Source of the DNA: Flexibacter flexilis DSM 6793
Lineage (GTDB): Bacteria; Bacteroidota; Bacteroidia; Cytophagales; Flexibacteraceae
Direction of reading: 5' to 3'
NCBI RefSeq assembly: GCF_900112255.1
Contig: NZ_FOLE01000005.1
Span: 1 to 64,000, forward strand
DNA length: 64,000 nt
The position numbers and the translations under genes were made by a program. The notes beneath the pieces are model-generated. The model saw nothing but the letters and a program-made list of their open reading frames with translations. It ran no database searches and was not told the origin of the DNA. Positions 28,260-37,274 of this stretch are shown here, one piece after another. Position 1 is the first letter of the stretch, and each line of letters opens with the position of its first letter.

Positions 28260-29504
28260 TTACTTCTCAAATTTCTTGAAAAGCGAAACGGCCACGTGAC
28301 CGCCAAAACCAAAAGTATTGCTCAAGGCATAACGAACGGTGCGTTTCTCGGCTTTGCCCAACGTAAAGTTGAATTTGTCGGCTACGCTTGGTTCTACGTT
28401 TTTGGTGTTGATGGTTGGCGGAACGATGTCTTCTTGCGTGGCTTTGATACAAGCAATCGCTTCGATAGCTCCCGCCGCGCCCAACAAGTGTCCCGTCATG
28501 GACTTAGTGGCACTGATATTTAATTGTGGATTTGCACCAAAAACGCGCTCAATCCCAATTAGTTCGCTCATATCGCCCATTGGCGTAGAGGTCGCGTGCG
28601 GATTGATATAATCTACGTCTTCGGGCTTAATGCCTGCTTCGTTGAGGGCTTCCCACATACCCAAAAACGCACCTTCGCCGTTCGGGTGTGTGCCCGTAAG
28701 GTGATACGCGTCGCCAGCCATACCACCGCCTACTACTTCCGCAATAATTGGTGCACCACGGCGCACGGCACTTTCATAGCTTTCCAAAATAATAGCTCCT
28801 GCACCTTCGCCCATTACGAAACCATCGCGCGACACGTCGAAAGGACGCGAAGCCGTTTCATACTCATCGTTATTGGTAGAAAGAGCCTTTGCCGCATTAA
28901 AACCACCGATTGTCGTTTCGATAAGCGGAGCTTCCGAACCACCCGTAATAATCATGTCGGCTTTGCCCCAACGAATATAGTTGAATGCGTCAATAATAGC
29001 CGTGTTGGACGTGGCACAAGCCGAAACCGTCGCGAAGTTCGGGCCACGCAAGCCGTATTTCATTGAAATAATGCCTGCGGCAATGTCCACAATCATTTTA
29101 GGAATAAAGAAAGGATTGAAACGCGGTGTTCCGTCGCCTTTGGCAAACTCCATTACTTGCTCCTGAAACGTAATGATACCGCCGTTTCCGCTACCCCAAA
29201 TCACCCCGATACGGTTACAGTTGAGGGAAGAAAAATCAATTTCAGCATTTTTAACCGCCTCATCTACTGCGATTAAGGCATATTGCGTGTAGAGGTCGTA
29301 TCGGCGAGCCTCGCTTTTTTCGATGAATTGTTGTGGGTCAAAATTCTTTAACTCACAGCCAAAACGTGTTTTGAACTTTGATGCGTCGAAGCGCGTCAGT
29401 AGTCCTGCGCCACTTTTTCCACTAATAAGGCCATTCCAAAAATCGGTCATGTTGTTCCCGATAGGCGTTAGAGCCCCTAAGCCAGTAACGACAACTCTTT
29501 GCAT
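28260..29504 (-). CDS. fabF: 3-oxoacyl-ACP synthase II
   Basis: A 414-residue condensing enzyme of fatty acid elongation, joining malonyl-ACP to the growing acyl-ACP in the cytosol. The KAS Cys-His-His triad is visible: cysteine in TVSACATSN (about 165), histidine in NPHATSTPMGD (about 305) and histidine in KSMTGHLLGAAGAIEA (about 340), with the glycine-rich NTFGFGGHVAV near the end. The length is typical. acpP, the usual upstream neighbour, is not here; a DUF3667 gene is upstream on the same strand. Its own terminator follows. Confidence 0.96.
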   Translation of the reverse strand: MQRVVVTGLGALTPIGNNMTDFWNGLISGKSGAGLLTRFDASKFKTRFGCELKNFDPQQFIEKSEARRYDLYTQYALIAVDEAVKNAEIDFSSLNCNRIGVIWGSGNGGIITFQEQVMEFAKGDGTPRFNPFFIPKMIVDIAAGIISMKYGLRGPNFATVSACATSNTAIIDAFNYIRWGKADMIITGGSEAPLIETTIGGFNAAKALSTNNDEYETASRPFDVSRDGFVMGEGAGAIILESYESAVRRGAPIIAEVVGGGMAGDAYHLTGTHPNGEGAFLGMWEALNEAGIKPEDVDYINPHATSTPMGDMSELIGIERVFGANPQLNISATKSMTGHLLGAAGAIEAIACIKATQEDIVPPTINTKNVEPSVADKFNFTLGKAEKRTVRYALSNTFGFGGHVAVSLFKKFEK

Positions 29505-29625
29505 TTTGTGTTTTTAGTTTCTTGTACCAATTGTAATAAACATAGACGCGCTGTTTGATTTAATATTCAATAACACTAATCAACCAGTGTCTTGTCTGCT
29601 CAAATGTAGAAAGATTTGGTATTTC

Positions 29626-30663
29626 CTAAAACAAAAAGAAAGCCACCATCAAATCAAAAATAAAGGAGATGAAGAGCATTATCAGGAAAAAGTACGAAAA
29701 GATGCCCATTTTGAAAATGGTTTTCGTCCAACTTTGCCCGTACATACGGCGCATGGCCAACACAATATATACAGGGATAATTACCCAAATCGCAATAGAT
29801 AAGAATTCTTCAATTTTCCCCAAAAAATCAATATACTCCAAAGAGGCCAGAAAAAATAATGCAAAAAAAACGAAAGCCTGCGTATATAAAACAAAAACAA
29901 AGTGTTGGACATACAGCGTTTTGCGCCGAATATACAGCAATTTGAGTAGCCAAGCCATGAGCGGAATAAGTAAAATCATGGCAATGGACAAATTCTCCCG
30001 AACTGTATTTAAGTAAGAATCCACACCGTCTTCTTTGGAAATATGAATGGCTTGTTTGGCAGCCACACGTGTCATAAACGTTTTTTCTATTTTCAAAGAA
30101 TCCAGCAACGAATCGGCAGAAATCGTTTTACGGATTCCGTGTAAAGGTATGCCTTTTAACACGCCCAAATCCAAGTCCAGTTCGTCGGTTTGGGTTTTAA
30201 CTTTCGGGTTTTTCTGTTTTTCGGACACACGCGCCAACGAATCGGCTTTGCGTTTCTTTTTCTGCGCCAAATCAATTTTCTCTAATACCTTCGCCGTTGT
30301 ATCCGAACTGGTTTTTACGCCTTCTTTCACGTTGTCCAAAAAACCTTGATTAGGCGAATACGACAACGTAAAGAAATACAAAAAGCTGGCAATCAAGTAC
30401 AAACGCAATGGCGCAACATAATTCACGCGGCGGCCTGCGTTAAATTCTACGGCCAAAAAACCAGGTTTAAAGAAAAACGGAAACAAACTCCGAAACACGC
30501 GCGAATCCAAATTGAGGGCTTCTTCCGCAATTTCGGAAGCCAACACCCGCACCGAAACCGTTTTGTCGTTATTCTCTTGGCCACACTGCGGACAATAATT
30601 TTCGTCGTGTTCAAATTGGAATCCACAGTTAAGGCAATGGTCAGTTTTACGGCGTGTTTTCAT
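29626..30663 (-). CDS. DUF3667 zinc-ribbon membrane protein
   Basis: 345 residues. An N-terminal zinc ribbon (CLNCGF...CPQCGQ, residues 10-29) is followed by the conserved DUF3667 block (FKPGFLAVEFNAGRRVNYVAPLRLYLIASFLYFF, about 68-102). Next comes a charged Lys/Asp-rich soluble loop (about 115-225), then three or four transmembrane helices (about 228-345). The family is widespread in Bacteroidota and has no known function. It ends in an inner-membrane segment and has no nearby partner gene that would explain it. Confidence 0.88.
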   Translation of the reverse strand: MKTRRKTDHCLNCGFQFEHDENYCPQCGQENNDKTVSVRVLASEIAEEALNLDSRVFRSLFPFFFKPGFLAVEFNAGRRVNYVAPLRLYLIASFLYFFTLSYSPNQGFLDNVKEGVKTSSDTTAKVLEKIDLAQKKKRKADSLARVSEKQKNPKVKTQTDELDLDLGVLKGIPLHGIRKTISADSLLDSLKIEKTFMTRVAAKQAIHISKEDGVDSYLNTVRENLSIAMILLIPLMAWLLKLLYIRRKTLYVQHFVFVLYTQAFVFFALFFLASLEYIDFLGKIEEFLSIAIWVIIPVYIVLAMRRMYGQSWTKTIFKMGIFSYFFLIMLFISFIFDLMVAFFLF

Positions 30664-30725
30664 GTGTATCTAAAAAATTGATTGCTGTGCGAAAATAAAA
30701 AAAAATGCCTACGGGCTAATTATCA

Positions 30726-30756
30726 TTTGCTCAAAACATTGCTTTTTTTAGGTTTA
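30726..30756 (+). promoter_or_regulatory. Probable promoter of the membrane protein gene
   Basis: TTTG, 19 bases, then TAGGTTTA (one mismatch from TAnnTTTG), 28 bases before the start codon at 30785. Confidence 0.4.
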
Positions 30757-30784
30757 AGCCCTTTTTCCAAAAAAACAATCATGT

Positions 30785-31288
30785 ATGAAAAGTAACAAAA
30801 TACTCGTTTGGGTCGTAACACTTATTTATTTGGCTTCCCAAATCCATTTGGCTTATATGGTCAATAGCCTCAAACCCAGTTTAGTGCAGTTGCAACTCAC
30901 CTTCACGGCGGCGGGCTTTTGGGGCATTATTGAGCAATGGAAAACCGAAGGTTTACTAATTTATCTTTCGCATTTTAGTTGGGACTTGTTTCATGTGCTG
31001 GCTTATTCGGCTTTTGGCATCGTCATGGTACAGCAGACTACCTTTTTCAAAAAATTTAGTCCCGTTTGGTATCGTTTCTTTTTGGCGGCTTTGCCTGTGG
31101 CTGGGATTATGGATTTGATAGAAAACGAGCTGCATTTATACATCATCACGCTACCGCACGGCACAGCAACTACACTTGTACCGTTAGCGGCAACTTGTTC
31201 GCTTATCAAATGGATTTTGGCATTAGGTTTTATGGGAACACTGCTCAAGCAACTATTTACTAATCTTTTAGGCTTTAGAATCCTATAA
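30785..31288 (+). CDS. Uncharacterised four-helix membrane protein
   Basis: 167 residues I do not recognise. Four hydrophobic segments are visible (about 7-27, 60-82, 95-115 and 130-158). The second segment is preceded by SHFSWDLFHVLAY, and GIMDLIENELHLYI separates the third and fourth, so conserved-looking charged and histidine residues lie near the membrane. It has its own promoter-like pair upstream. The first of three copies of a short repeat (AGGCTTTAGAATCCTAT) overlaps its last codons, so the C-terminus may have been altered by repeat insertion. Confidence 0.65.
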   Translation: MKSNKILVWVVTLIYLASQIHLAYMVNSLKPSLVQLQLTFTAAGFWGIIEQWKTEGLLIYLSHFSWDLFHVLAYSAFGIVMVQQTTFFKKFSPVWYRFFLAALPVAGIMDLIENELHLYIITLPHGTATTLVPLAATCSLIKWILALGFMGTLLKQLFTNLLGFRIL

Positions 31289-31352
31289 GGTTTAATTTGC
31301 TCCACAGTCTTTGTCCTAACAGAAAAAATATACAAGTATGTATATTGTGTAT

Positions 31353-31386
31353 TACAAATAAAAATGGTCTGTGAGGGCACAGACCA
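31353..31386 (-). terminator. Terminator of the 33-residue peptide gene (REP-like hairpin)
   Basis: A perfect 9-bp stem (TGGTCTGTG with CACAGACCA, 4-base loop) is followed on the minus strand by TTTTTATTTG. The stem is a member of the REP-like family seen again at 62.1-62.5 kb. Confidence 0.6.
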
Positions 31387-31410
31387 TGGGATAGCAAGCT
31401 CACAATAAAT

Positions 31411-31512
31411 TTAATTAAGAAGCCAAGCAATAAGCTTTCCTACAGCTTTTCCTAATTCATATGCAAAACTGCCAACGGTTGGAAAGAACAATGTCATAAG
31501 TTTTAAAATCAT
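31411..31512 (-). CDS. Candidate 33-residue hydrophobic peptide gene
   Basis: A 33-codon ORF starting MILKLMTLFFP and ending LIAWLLN. It is strongly hydrophobic with two lysines, one glutamate and a GKAVG (GxxxG) helix-packing motif, suggesting a membrane-active or membrane-inserted peptide. Support for a real gene comes from its surroundings: a full-consensus promoter (TTG-N19-TATATTTG) 34 bases upstream, an AT-rich leader with a TAAAA-type ribosome site, and a hairpin plus T run after the stop. There is no double-glycine leader or neighbouring export gene. It could be a bacteriocin-like peptide, a type I toxin or a small membrane protein; I cannot choose. Confidence 0.4.
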   Translation of the reverse strand: MILKLMTLFFPTVGSFAYELGKAVGKLIAWLLN

Positions 31513-31545
31513 AATTGTATATTTTTTATAGTTAAAAGTTAGGCA

Positions 31546-31575
31546 CAAATATAAATATTTTATAATTAATCGCAA
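31546..31575 (-). promoter_or_regulatory. Consensus promoter of the 33-residue peptide gene
   Basis: On the minus strand: TTG, 19 bases, TATATTTG, a full match to the Bacteroidota consensus. Transcription should start near 31539, giving a leader of about 27 bases. Confidence 0.6.
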
Positions 31576-31742
31576 TAATTATTTTGAAATATGTTTAATG
31601 TAAGGCGTAATGTACTAAGTACCGACAATTAAACAACGATATTCAATATATATAATTATCATATTCTTATAAAAAAATGTATCATTAACTTATAGCAGGT
31701 ACTTATAAAAAATTATTGTTCATGTTACTTAAATTAAATATA

Positions 31743-32064
31743 TAGTATTTTGCTTACGAAGCAAATACTATCATGAACAACCTTCTGGCAAAGTATCAAA
31801 TAATTTTGAATAAACCTTATGAGCTTGTTTTGGAAATTTAGAGAATTTTATCCAACATAATAGAACAAACAGCAAGTGTAATAAAAGCAATGGTGTTTTT
31901 TTTCGTAATCCTTTGATAATCTGCGGCAAAAATTAAGTCAAACAAAAGTTCTCTACACTTGCCATCTATTCTTTTGTATGGCCAGTCTCTTGCCAGTAGA
32001 GGTTTTACAACCTCTAAATCTTATAGGCTTTAAAACCCTATCAGGTTTAATTTCCTGAACTTTT
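31743..32064. other. Gene-free stretch with an inverted repeat, a possible transposase remnant and a short repeat
   Basis: An inverted repeat (ATAGTATTTTGCTT with AAGCAAATACTAT, one bulge) lies at about 31743-31772. On the minus strand, about 31834-31980, a frame without a start reads YKRIDGKC...DYQRITKKNT...LAVCSIMLDKIL and stops; its rhythm resembles the extreme C-terminus of an IS5-type transposase, but weakly. At 32021-32050 lies a second copy of the AGGCTTTAAAACCCTAT repeat. Confidence 0.35.
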
Positions 32065-32832
32065 TTAATCAAAAAAGCAGAATAGCGAATAAAATACCAA
32101 AGCCAGTGGCACGGACAGCCCCACACTAAGCGGCACAACAAGGACACTGGACACTCCCAACAACGACAACAAACCGTACAAAACGCCAAAACCAACCAGA
32201 GTCAGCAGTCCCAATATCGCGAGCATTTCGGCCAACAATGCCACCATCATTACGCCCGCAATAATGAGTATAAACGGATAGGCAATCGCTGTAATCAGAT
32301 TGACCAGCGAAGACATACAACCCGCAAAGCCGCGGCGGTTGGTCGTATAGCGCGGGCGCGAACTTTTAACCCATTCCCGCACACTGTTATAATTTTTGAT
32401 GGGGTCGCACAAAATACACGTAAAGCACGGCTTAGAAGAAGCAGGCATAATTACTTGCGTAGAATCCTGTAATTGAGCTTGTTGTGCTTGCAATGCCAAA
32501 ACTAATTGCGCTTGTAGTTGGGTTTTTTGCGCCGCAGGCATCAAGCGCACGAGGCGTTTGGCCACTTTGAGACGGCGGTTTACTTTGCGCAACTGCTTGG
32601 CCCTGAACTTGGCATCTTGGCGCATAAAACCCTGATTAGTAGCTATTTTTTCTTGTAAAATATTTTCGGGTAAAGACAAAGTATCGGCGGCGGCAAGGGC
32701 TTTCGGGGCTTTGGCGGTAGGGTTGTGGCGCACGGTTCGGAACACATAATAACGCGGTTTGCTGCCGCAACTCCACAAGCTGCACACAATCAAAAATAGC
32801 CCAATTAATCTAAAAACGTAGTGTAGTTTCAT
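32065..32832 (-). CDS. Lipoprotein with C-terminal membrane helices, function unknown
   Basis: 255 residues. The N-terminus is a lipoprotein signal with lipobox SLWSC (cysteine at 22). A basic, Ala/Gln-rich helical stretch (about 70-130) contains MRQDAKFRAKQLRKVNRRLK and a QAQLVLALQAQQAQLQ segment that could form a coiled coil. A short cysteine motif CFTCILC follows near 137, then two or three hydrophobic segments (about 175-255). The combination of lipid anchor and membrane helices is unusual. Many small lipoproteins in Bacteroidota have this mixed layout and no known role. Confidence 0.65.
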   Translation of the reverse strand: MKLHYVFRLIGLFLIVCSLWSCGSKPRYYVFRTVRHNPTAKAPKALAAADTLSLPENILQEKIATNQGFMRQDAKFRAKQLRKVNRRLKVAKRLVRLMPAAQKTQLQAQLVLALQAQQAQLQDSTQVIMPASSKPCFTCILCDPIKNYNSVREWVKSSRPRYTTNRRGFAGCMSSLVNLITAIAYPFILIIAGVMMVALLAEMLAILGLLTLVGFGVLYGLLSLLGVSSVLVVPLSVGLSVPLALVFYSLFCFFD

Positions 32833-32992
32833 TCGTTTTGTTTTAAAAAAATCATTACTTTACATCAAAAATAAAACATTACTGTTAATAATACAGAAAT
32901 AGTATTTATATTTGGAAATCAATAAATTAGTTTAAAAACAAACTAATTTTATCAACTTATTTATTTTCTAATCCCTTAAACTCCTTATCATT

Positions 32993-34564
32993 ATGAATTA
33001 CCATTTTACTCGGCTCTTTGGACTCCTTTTTTTTGCCTTTAATAGCTGGGCGCAAACCGCACCAAACGCCAAAACAACTCACGCCCCACTTATCCCCAAC
33101 GCCTCAAATATCAACCCTTTGACCAGAACCACCGCCCTTAAAGCTCCCAACAACAATTCTTCTACCACAGATACTTATGCCATAAAACAGCAATTGGACA
33201 GTGTCGTTGCGCCACTTTCCAAAAAATATTGCTACACCTACAATGCCAGCGGCAAAACCCTATCCGAAATACAATACTCATGGGCTGCTGGCATAAATTC
33301 TTGGATATACTATCTCAAAAATGAATACACCTATGATACCAATGGCAGACAGACACAAAGCAGTACATATATAAATAGTATGTTTAACACTTGGATTGGA
33401 AGCGAAAAAAACGAATATACTTATAATGCCATTGGGAATAATACCTTAATCATTTACTATGTATGGAACACGACCAACCACAATTGGCAATATTCTACCA
33501 AACATGAATATATTTACAATACAAACAACCAATTAATTCAAGATACCTATTACAATTGGAGTAACAATGTTTGGGTTGCCTATTCCAAGATTAATTATAC
33601 CTACACCAACAATAATCAAACACAAGCTGCTACCTATAAATGGAATGCGAACAACAATAATTGGACTAATTATTCAAAAGAAGATTATGTTTATAACAAT
33701 GTCAATCAATTAACCCAAAAAATTACGGCTCACTGGGGAGGCAATGTATGGGCAAATGATTATAAATACGAGTATGCTTATATCAATAACAATCTAACAC
33801 AAATCATCACTAACTCATGGGGCACAACAAGCAATACTTGGAGTAATTACATAAAAGAAGAATACACCTACAATACCAACAACCAAGTATTGTTGTACAC
33901 TACTTATTATTTTTCAAACAATTCATGGGTAGGTATGTCTAAATTTGAATATATCTACGATGCAAATAGCTCCCTAACCACCAATATTCATTCTACTTGG
34001 AACTCTTCTAATAGCAGTTGGCGGAATTATCTTAAAAGTGAATTCACCTACAATTCCAACAACGACGAAACTTCAGAAAGTTATTATGCTTGGGACAATA
34101 CAGCTAATACTTGGCTAAGCTATGGCAAACAAGATTATACTCACAATACAGCCTATGCCAAAACGGCTTTGGTCTTACCGTATAGCTTATCAAATGCCCG
34201 TTTTTTCTCAAGCATGGTTCTTTCCCGCCAAAACTCTTCATGGGTCAATAGCACTTGGCAAGTAGATAGTACTTTTACCTACTACTATTCCCCACAAGGA
34301 GCTACCTCTGTGCGCGAAAATGAGCAAACAGCGGCCAGTTTGTATCCTGTTCCAGCCAAAGACATACTCAATATCGCGTTGCTCGACAATGAAAATGAAG
34401 CAACAATAGAAATATTTGACATGCAAGGCCGAAAAGTATTAGCACAAAATCTGTTGCAAAACGTTTCTCAAATCACCGTAAATCAGTTGCAAACAGGTTT
34501 GTATTTGTACAATATCCGCACTACAAACGAACGCGTCCAAAACGGAAAATTTGTGAAGCAATAA
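32993..34564 (+). CDS. T9SS-sorted Asn/Tyr/Trp-rich repeat protein
   Basis: 523 residues. A signal peptide ends near NSWAQ (residue 21). Residues about 75-400 hold about ten or eleven repeats of 35-40 residues, each with the pattern W-(NNW)-Y-K-EYTYNxNNQ. The strand-turn-strand phrase is reminiscent of YD/RHS repeats, but I do not see an RHS core or toxin end. The last 80 residues are a type A sorting domain (SLYPVPAKD, GLYLYNI, ending GKFVKQ). The asparagine and aromatic content is far above that of its neighbours. It is probably a secreted surface protein that folds as a repetitive beta structure. A strong terminator follows. Confidence 0.85.
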   Translation: MNYHFTRLFGLLFFAFNSWAQTAPNAKTTHAPLIPNASNINPLTRTTALKAPNNNSSTTDTYAIKQQLDSVVAPLSKKYCYTYNASGKTLSEIQYSWAAGINSWIYYLKNEYTYDTNGRQTQSSTYINSMFNTWIGSEKNEYTYNAIGNNTLIIYYVWNTTNHNWQYSTKHEYIYNTNNQLIQDTYYNWSNNVWVAYSKINYTYTNNNQTQAATYKWNANNNNWTNYSKEDYVYNNVNQLTQKITAHWGGNVWANDYKYEYAYINNNLTQIITNSWGTTSNTWSNYIKEEYTYNTNNQVLLYTTYYFSNNSWVGMSKFEYIYDANSSLTTNIHSTWNSSNSSWRNYLKSEFTYNSNNDETSESYYAWDNTANTWLSYGKQDYTHNTAYAKTALVLPYSLSNARFFSSMVLSRQNSSWVNSTWQVDSTFTYYYSPQGATSVRENEQTAASLYPVPAKDILNIALLDNENEATIEIFDMQGRKVLAQNLLQNVSQITVNQLQTGLYLYNIRTTNERVQNGKFVKQ

Positions 34565-34583
34565 AAAGCAAATATTTGTAGTC

Positions 34584-34626
34584 CAAAGCCGCCGCTAAGT
34601 AATTTAGTGGCGGCTTTGCTTTTTTT
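34584..34626 (+). terminator. Terminator after the repeat protein gene
   Basis: A 15-bp stem (CAAAGCCGCCGCTAA with TTAGTGGCGGCTTTG, one G-T pair) and a T run. Confidence 0.9.
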
Positions 34627-34658
34627 AGTAATTTAGCTAAATTAAAAACAAGCTGGTA

Positions 34659-34666
34659 TAAATTTG
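34659..34666 (+). promoter_or_regulatory. Probable -7 element of uvrC
   Basis: TAAATTTG matches TAnnTTTG 18 bases before the ATG; no clear TTTG upstream element is seen at the right distance. Confidence 0.35.
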
Positions 34667-34684
34667 TAGCTTGAAATTGCGACC

Positions 34685-36502
34685 ATGAACAACGCCGAAG
34701 CACTCAAAGAAAGAATCCGACAACTGCCCGAACTGCCGGGCATCTACAAATATTTTGACCAAGAAAATACGCTGATCTACGTGGGCAAAGCCAAAAGCCT
34801 GCGCAAGCGTGTGAGTAGTTATTTTACCAAAACCCAAACCGACCGCAAAACCATGCGGCTGGTAAGCCAAATCCGACAAATTGAATATATCGTTGTGGAC
34901 ACCGAATACGATGCGCTGCTGCTCGAAAACAGCCTTATCAAAGAGCATCAGCCCAAGTATAACATTATGCTCCGCGACGACAAAACCTATCCGTACATTT
35001 GCATCACCACCAACGAACGTTTTCCGCGCGTGTTTCCGACCCGCCGCGTAGTGCGCAATGCAGGCATTTACTTTGGTCCTTATCCGAGTGGCCGCACCAT
35101 GAATGCCTTGTTGGAATTGCTCAAAAAACTCTACACGTTCCGCACCTGCAACTACGCCCTCACGCAGGCCGCCGTAAACGCCCACAAATTCAAAGTTTGT
35201 CTGGAATACCACATCGGCAACTGCAAAGGGCCTTGCGAGGCCAAACAAACTGAAGCCGACTACAACGCCGAAATTACGCAGGCTTCGCACATCATCAGGG
35301 GACATTTGACCATTGCCAAGCAATATTTTAAAGAACAAATGTTGCTGGCCGCCGAAAACTACGCCTTTGAGGAAGCGCAACGCTACAAAGAAAAACTGGC
35401 CTTGCTCGACAACTACCAAAGCAAGTCCGTAATCGTAAATCCGAACCTCTCGGACATAGATGTTTTTTCGATTCTCTCCGACGACAACTCCGCGTATATC
35501 AATTACTTGCGCATCGTGGACGGAAGCATTAACCTCACGCACAACGTAGAAATTAAGAAGAAACTCAACGAAAGCCCCGAAGATATTTTGGCTTTCGCGC
35601 TGCTACAATTGCGCCAGCAGTTTGGCAGCCAATCCGAAGAAGTACTGGTCAATATTCCGCTTTCGCTGGGCATTCCGCGCCTCGCGATTCACGTCCCGCA
35701 AATCGGCGACAAACGCAAACTATTGGATTTATCTATCAAAAATACGTTGTTTTTTAAACGAGATTTGATGAATAAAGCCACCGAAACGCCCAAGCCCGAC
35801 CGCTATGAACGTGTACTTAAAAAGTTGCAAGCCGATTTGCGCCTAACACAGTTGCCCGACCATGTAGAATGTTTTGATAACTCTAACATACAGGGTTCGA
35901 GTCCTGTGGCCGCAATGGTTTGTTTCAAAAATGGTAAGGCTGCGCCCAAAGATTACCGACATTTTAACATCAAAACGGTAGTCGGCCCCGACGATTTCGC
36001 GTCTATGTACGAGATTGTTACGCGCCGTTACAGCCGCCTAATTGCCGAAAACCAACCTTTGCCCAAACTCATCATCATCGACGGCGGTAAAGGCCAACTC
36101 GGCGCGGCTTGCGAGGCACTCAAAGCCCTGAATATTTACGGACAAATTCCCATTATTGGCATTGCCAAGCGTTTGGAAGAAATCTATTACCCCGAAGACC
36201 CGCTGCCGCTTATGTTGCCCAAAAAGTCTGAAAGTCTGATTTTTATACAACGAATCCGCGACGAAACGCACCGTTTCGCCATCACGTTCCACCGCAGCCA
36301 GCGCAGCAAAAAGAATTTGAAGCTGGAAGTAGAAAAAGTAAAAGGGCTGGGCGCGAAAACCATTGCCATCGTGTATCGCGAGTACAAATCCCTGAACCTG
36401 ATTCGGGACGAAGACCGCACGGACATCGAAGCACTTATCGGGGCAAAACGCACGGAATTACTCTTCGATTACCTCAAAGAGCGGCGAGGCGAGGCGGAAT
36501 GA
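34685..36502 (+). CDS. uvrC: Excinuclease ABC subunit C
   Basis: A 605-residue nuclease that makes both incisions around bulky DNA lesions after UvrA/UvrB loading. The N-terminal GIY-YIG domain (about 15-95) has LPGIYKYF and LIYVGKAKSLRKRV. A UVR/UvrB-interaction motif lies near 205-245 (EEAQRYKEKLALLDNY). The RNase H-like endonuclease domain (about 380-540) contains ECFDNSNIQGSSPVAAMVCF and LIIIDGGKGQL, and a helix-hairpin-helix end follows. The length is normal. udk follows on the same strand after about 100 bases. Confidence 0.97.
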   Translation: MNNAEALKERIRQLPELPGIYKYFDQENTLIYVGKAKSLRKRVSSYFTKTQTDRKTMRLVSQIRQIEYIVVDTEYDALLLENSLIKEHQPKYNIMLRDDKTYPYICITTNERFPRVFPTRRVVRNAGIYFGPYPSGRTMNALLELLKKLYTFRTCNYALTQAAVNAHKFKVCLEYHIGNCKGPCEAKQTEADYNAEITQASHIIRGHLTIAKQYFKEQMLLAAENYAFEEAQRYKEKLALLDNYQSKSVIVNPNLSDIDVFSILSDDNSAYINYLRIVDGSINLTHNVEIKKKLNESPEDILAFALLQLRQQFGSQSEEVLVNIPLSLGIPRLAIHVPQIGDKRKLLDLSIKNTLFFKRDLMNKATETPKPDRYERVLKKLQADLRLTQLPDHVECFDNSNIQGSSPVAAMVCFKNGKAAPKDYRHFNIKTVVGPDDFASMYEIVTRRYSRLIAENQPLPKLIIIDGGKGQLGAACEALKALNIYGQIPIIGIAKRLEEIYYPEDPLPLMLPKKSESLIFIQRIRDETHRFAITFHRSQRSKKNLKLEVEKVKGLGAKTIAIVYREYKSLNLIRDEDRTDIEALIGAKRTELLFDYLKERRGEAE

Positions 36503-36596
36503 CAAGTACTAAAATAAAAAACCTGATAGGATTATATATTTCTGCTGCCAAATCGTAATCTTTTGGGCAAATCTTTTTTTTTTCACAAACAGAATT

Positions 36597-36604
36597 TAAT
36601 TTTG
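36597..36604 (+). promoter_or_regulatory. Probable -7 element of udk
   Basis: TAATTTTG matches TAnnTTTG and ends only five bases before the ATG at 36610, so a transcript from it would be leaderless or nearly so. No upstream TTTG is seen at the expected spacing. Confidence 0.3.
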
Positions 36605-36609
36605 TGGCC

Positions 36610-37251
36610 ATGACTACAGGAACTACACCGTTTATCGTTGGTATCACAGGAGGCAGTGCTTCAGGCAAAACACTGTTTCTCAAGCGATTGCTTAATAGCT
36701 TTAAGCCTTCAGAGGTTTGCCTCATCTCCCAAGACAACTATTATAAGACGCGCGACCATCAGCCCATCGACGAAAACGGCGTGCATAATTTTGATACTCC
36801 TTTTTCTATTGACTTCGATTTGTATCGCAACGATATTCTTTCGCTTCGTGAAGGCAACGTGGTAACCAAACAAGAATATACTTTCAATAATCCGAACGTA
36901 GTGCCTAAGATGCTCACGTACACGCCTGCGCCGATTATTATTGTGGAAGGAATTTTTGTGTTTTATTACCCAGAAGTGGCCAAAATGCTTGACCTGAAAG
37001 TATTTATTGATGCCAAAGAACATATCAAACTCAAACGCCGCATCGTGCGCGACAACAACGAACGTGGTTACGATTTGGAAGATGTACTCTACCGTTACGA
37101 ATATCACGTAATGCCGACGTACGAAAAATACATTAAGCCTTTCAAAGGTGATGCCGATATTGTAGTGCCGAACAACCAAAATTTTGAACGTGCCTTAGAA
37201 GTGTTGGTCGCTTATCTAAAAACCAAAATTGAACAACCTCAAACGGTTTAG
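36610..37251 (+). CDS. udk: Uridine kinase
   Basis: 213 residues from the ATG at 36610; a GTG two codons earlier is in frame but overlaps the probable promoter. It phosphorylates uridine or cytidine in pyrimidine salvage. Walker A GGSASGKT is at about 12-19. SQDNYYKTRDHQP, the uridine-binding FDTPFSIDFDLY and the FVDAKEHIKLKRRIVRDNNERG lid-type segment follow. The length matches the family. Phosphoribulokinase is the nearest alternative but does not fit the genome context. Confidence 0.93.
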   Translation: MTTGTTPFIVGITGGSASGKTLFLKRLLNSFKPSEVCLISQDNYYKTRDHQPIDENGVHNFDTPFSIDFDLYRNDILSLREGNVVTKQEYTFNNPNVVPKMLTYTPAPIIIVEGIFVFYYPEVAKMLDLKVFIDAKEHIKLKRRIVRDNNERGYDLEDVLYRYEYHVMPTYEKYIKPFKGDADIVVPNNQNFERALEVLVAYLKTKIEQPQTV

Positions 37252-37274
37252 TTTTCATAAAAATTTAGTTTGAT

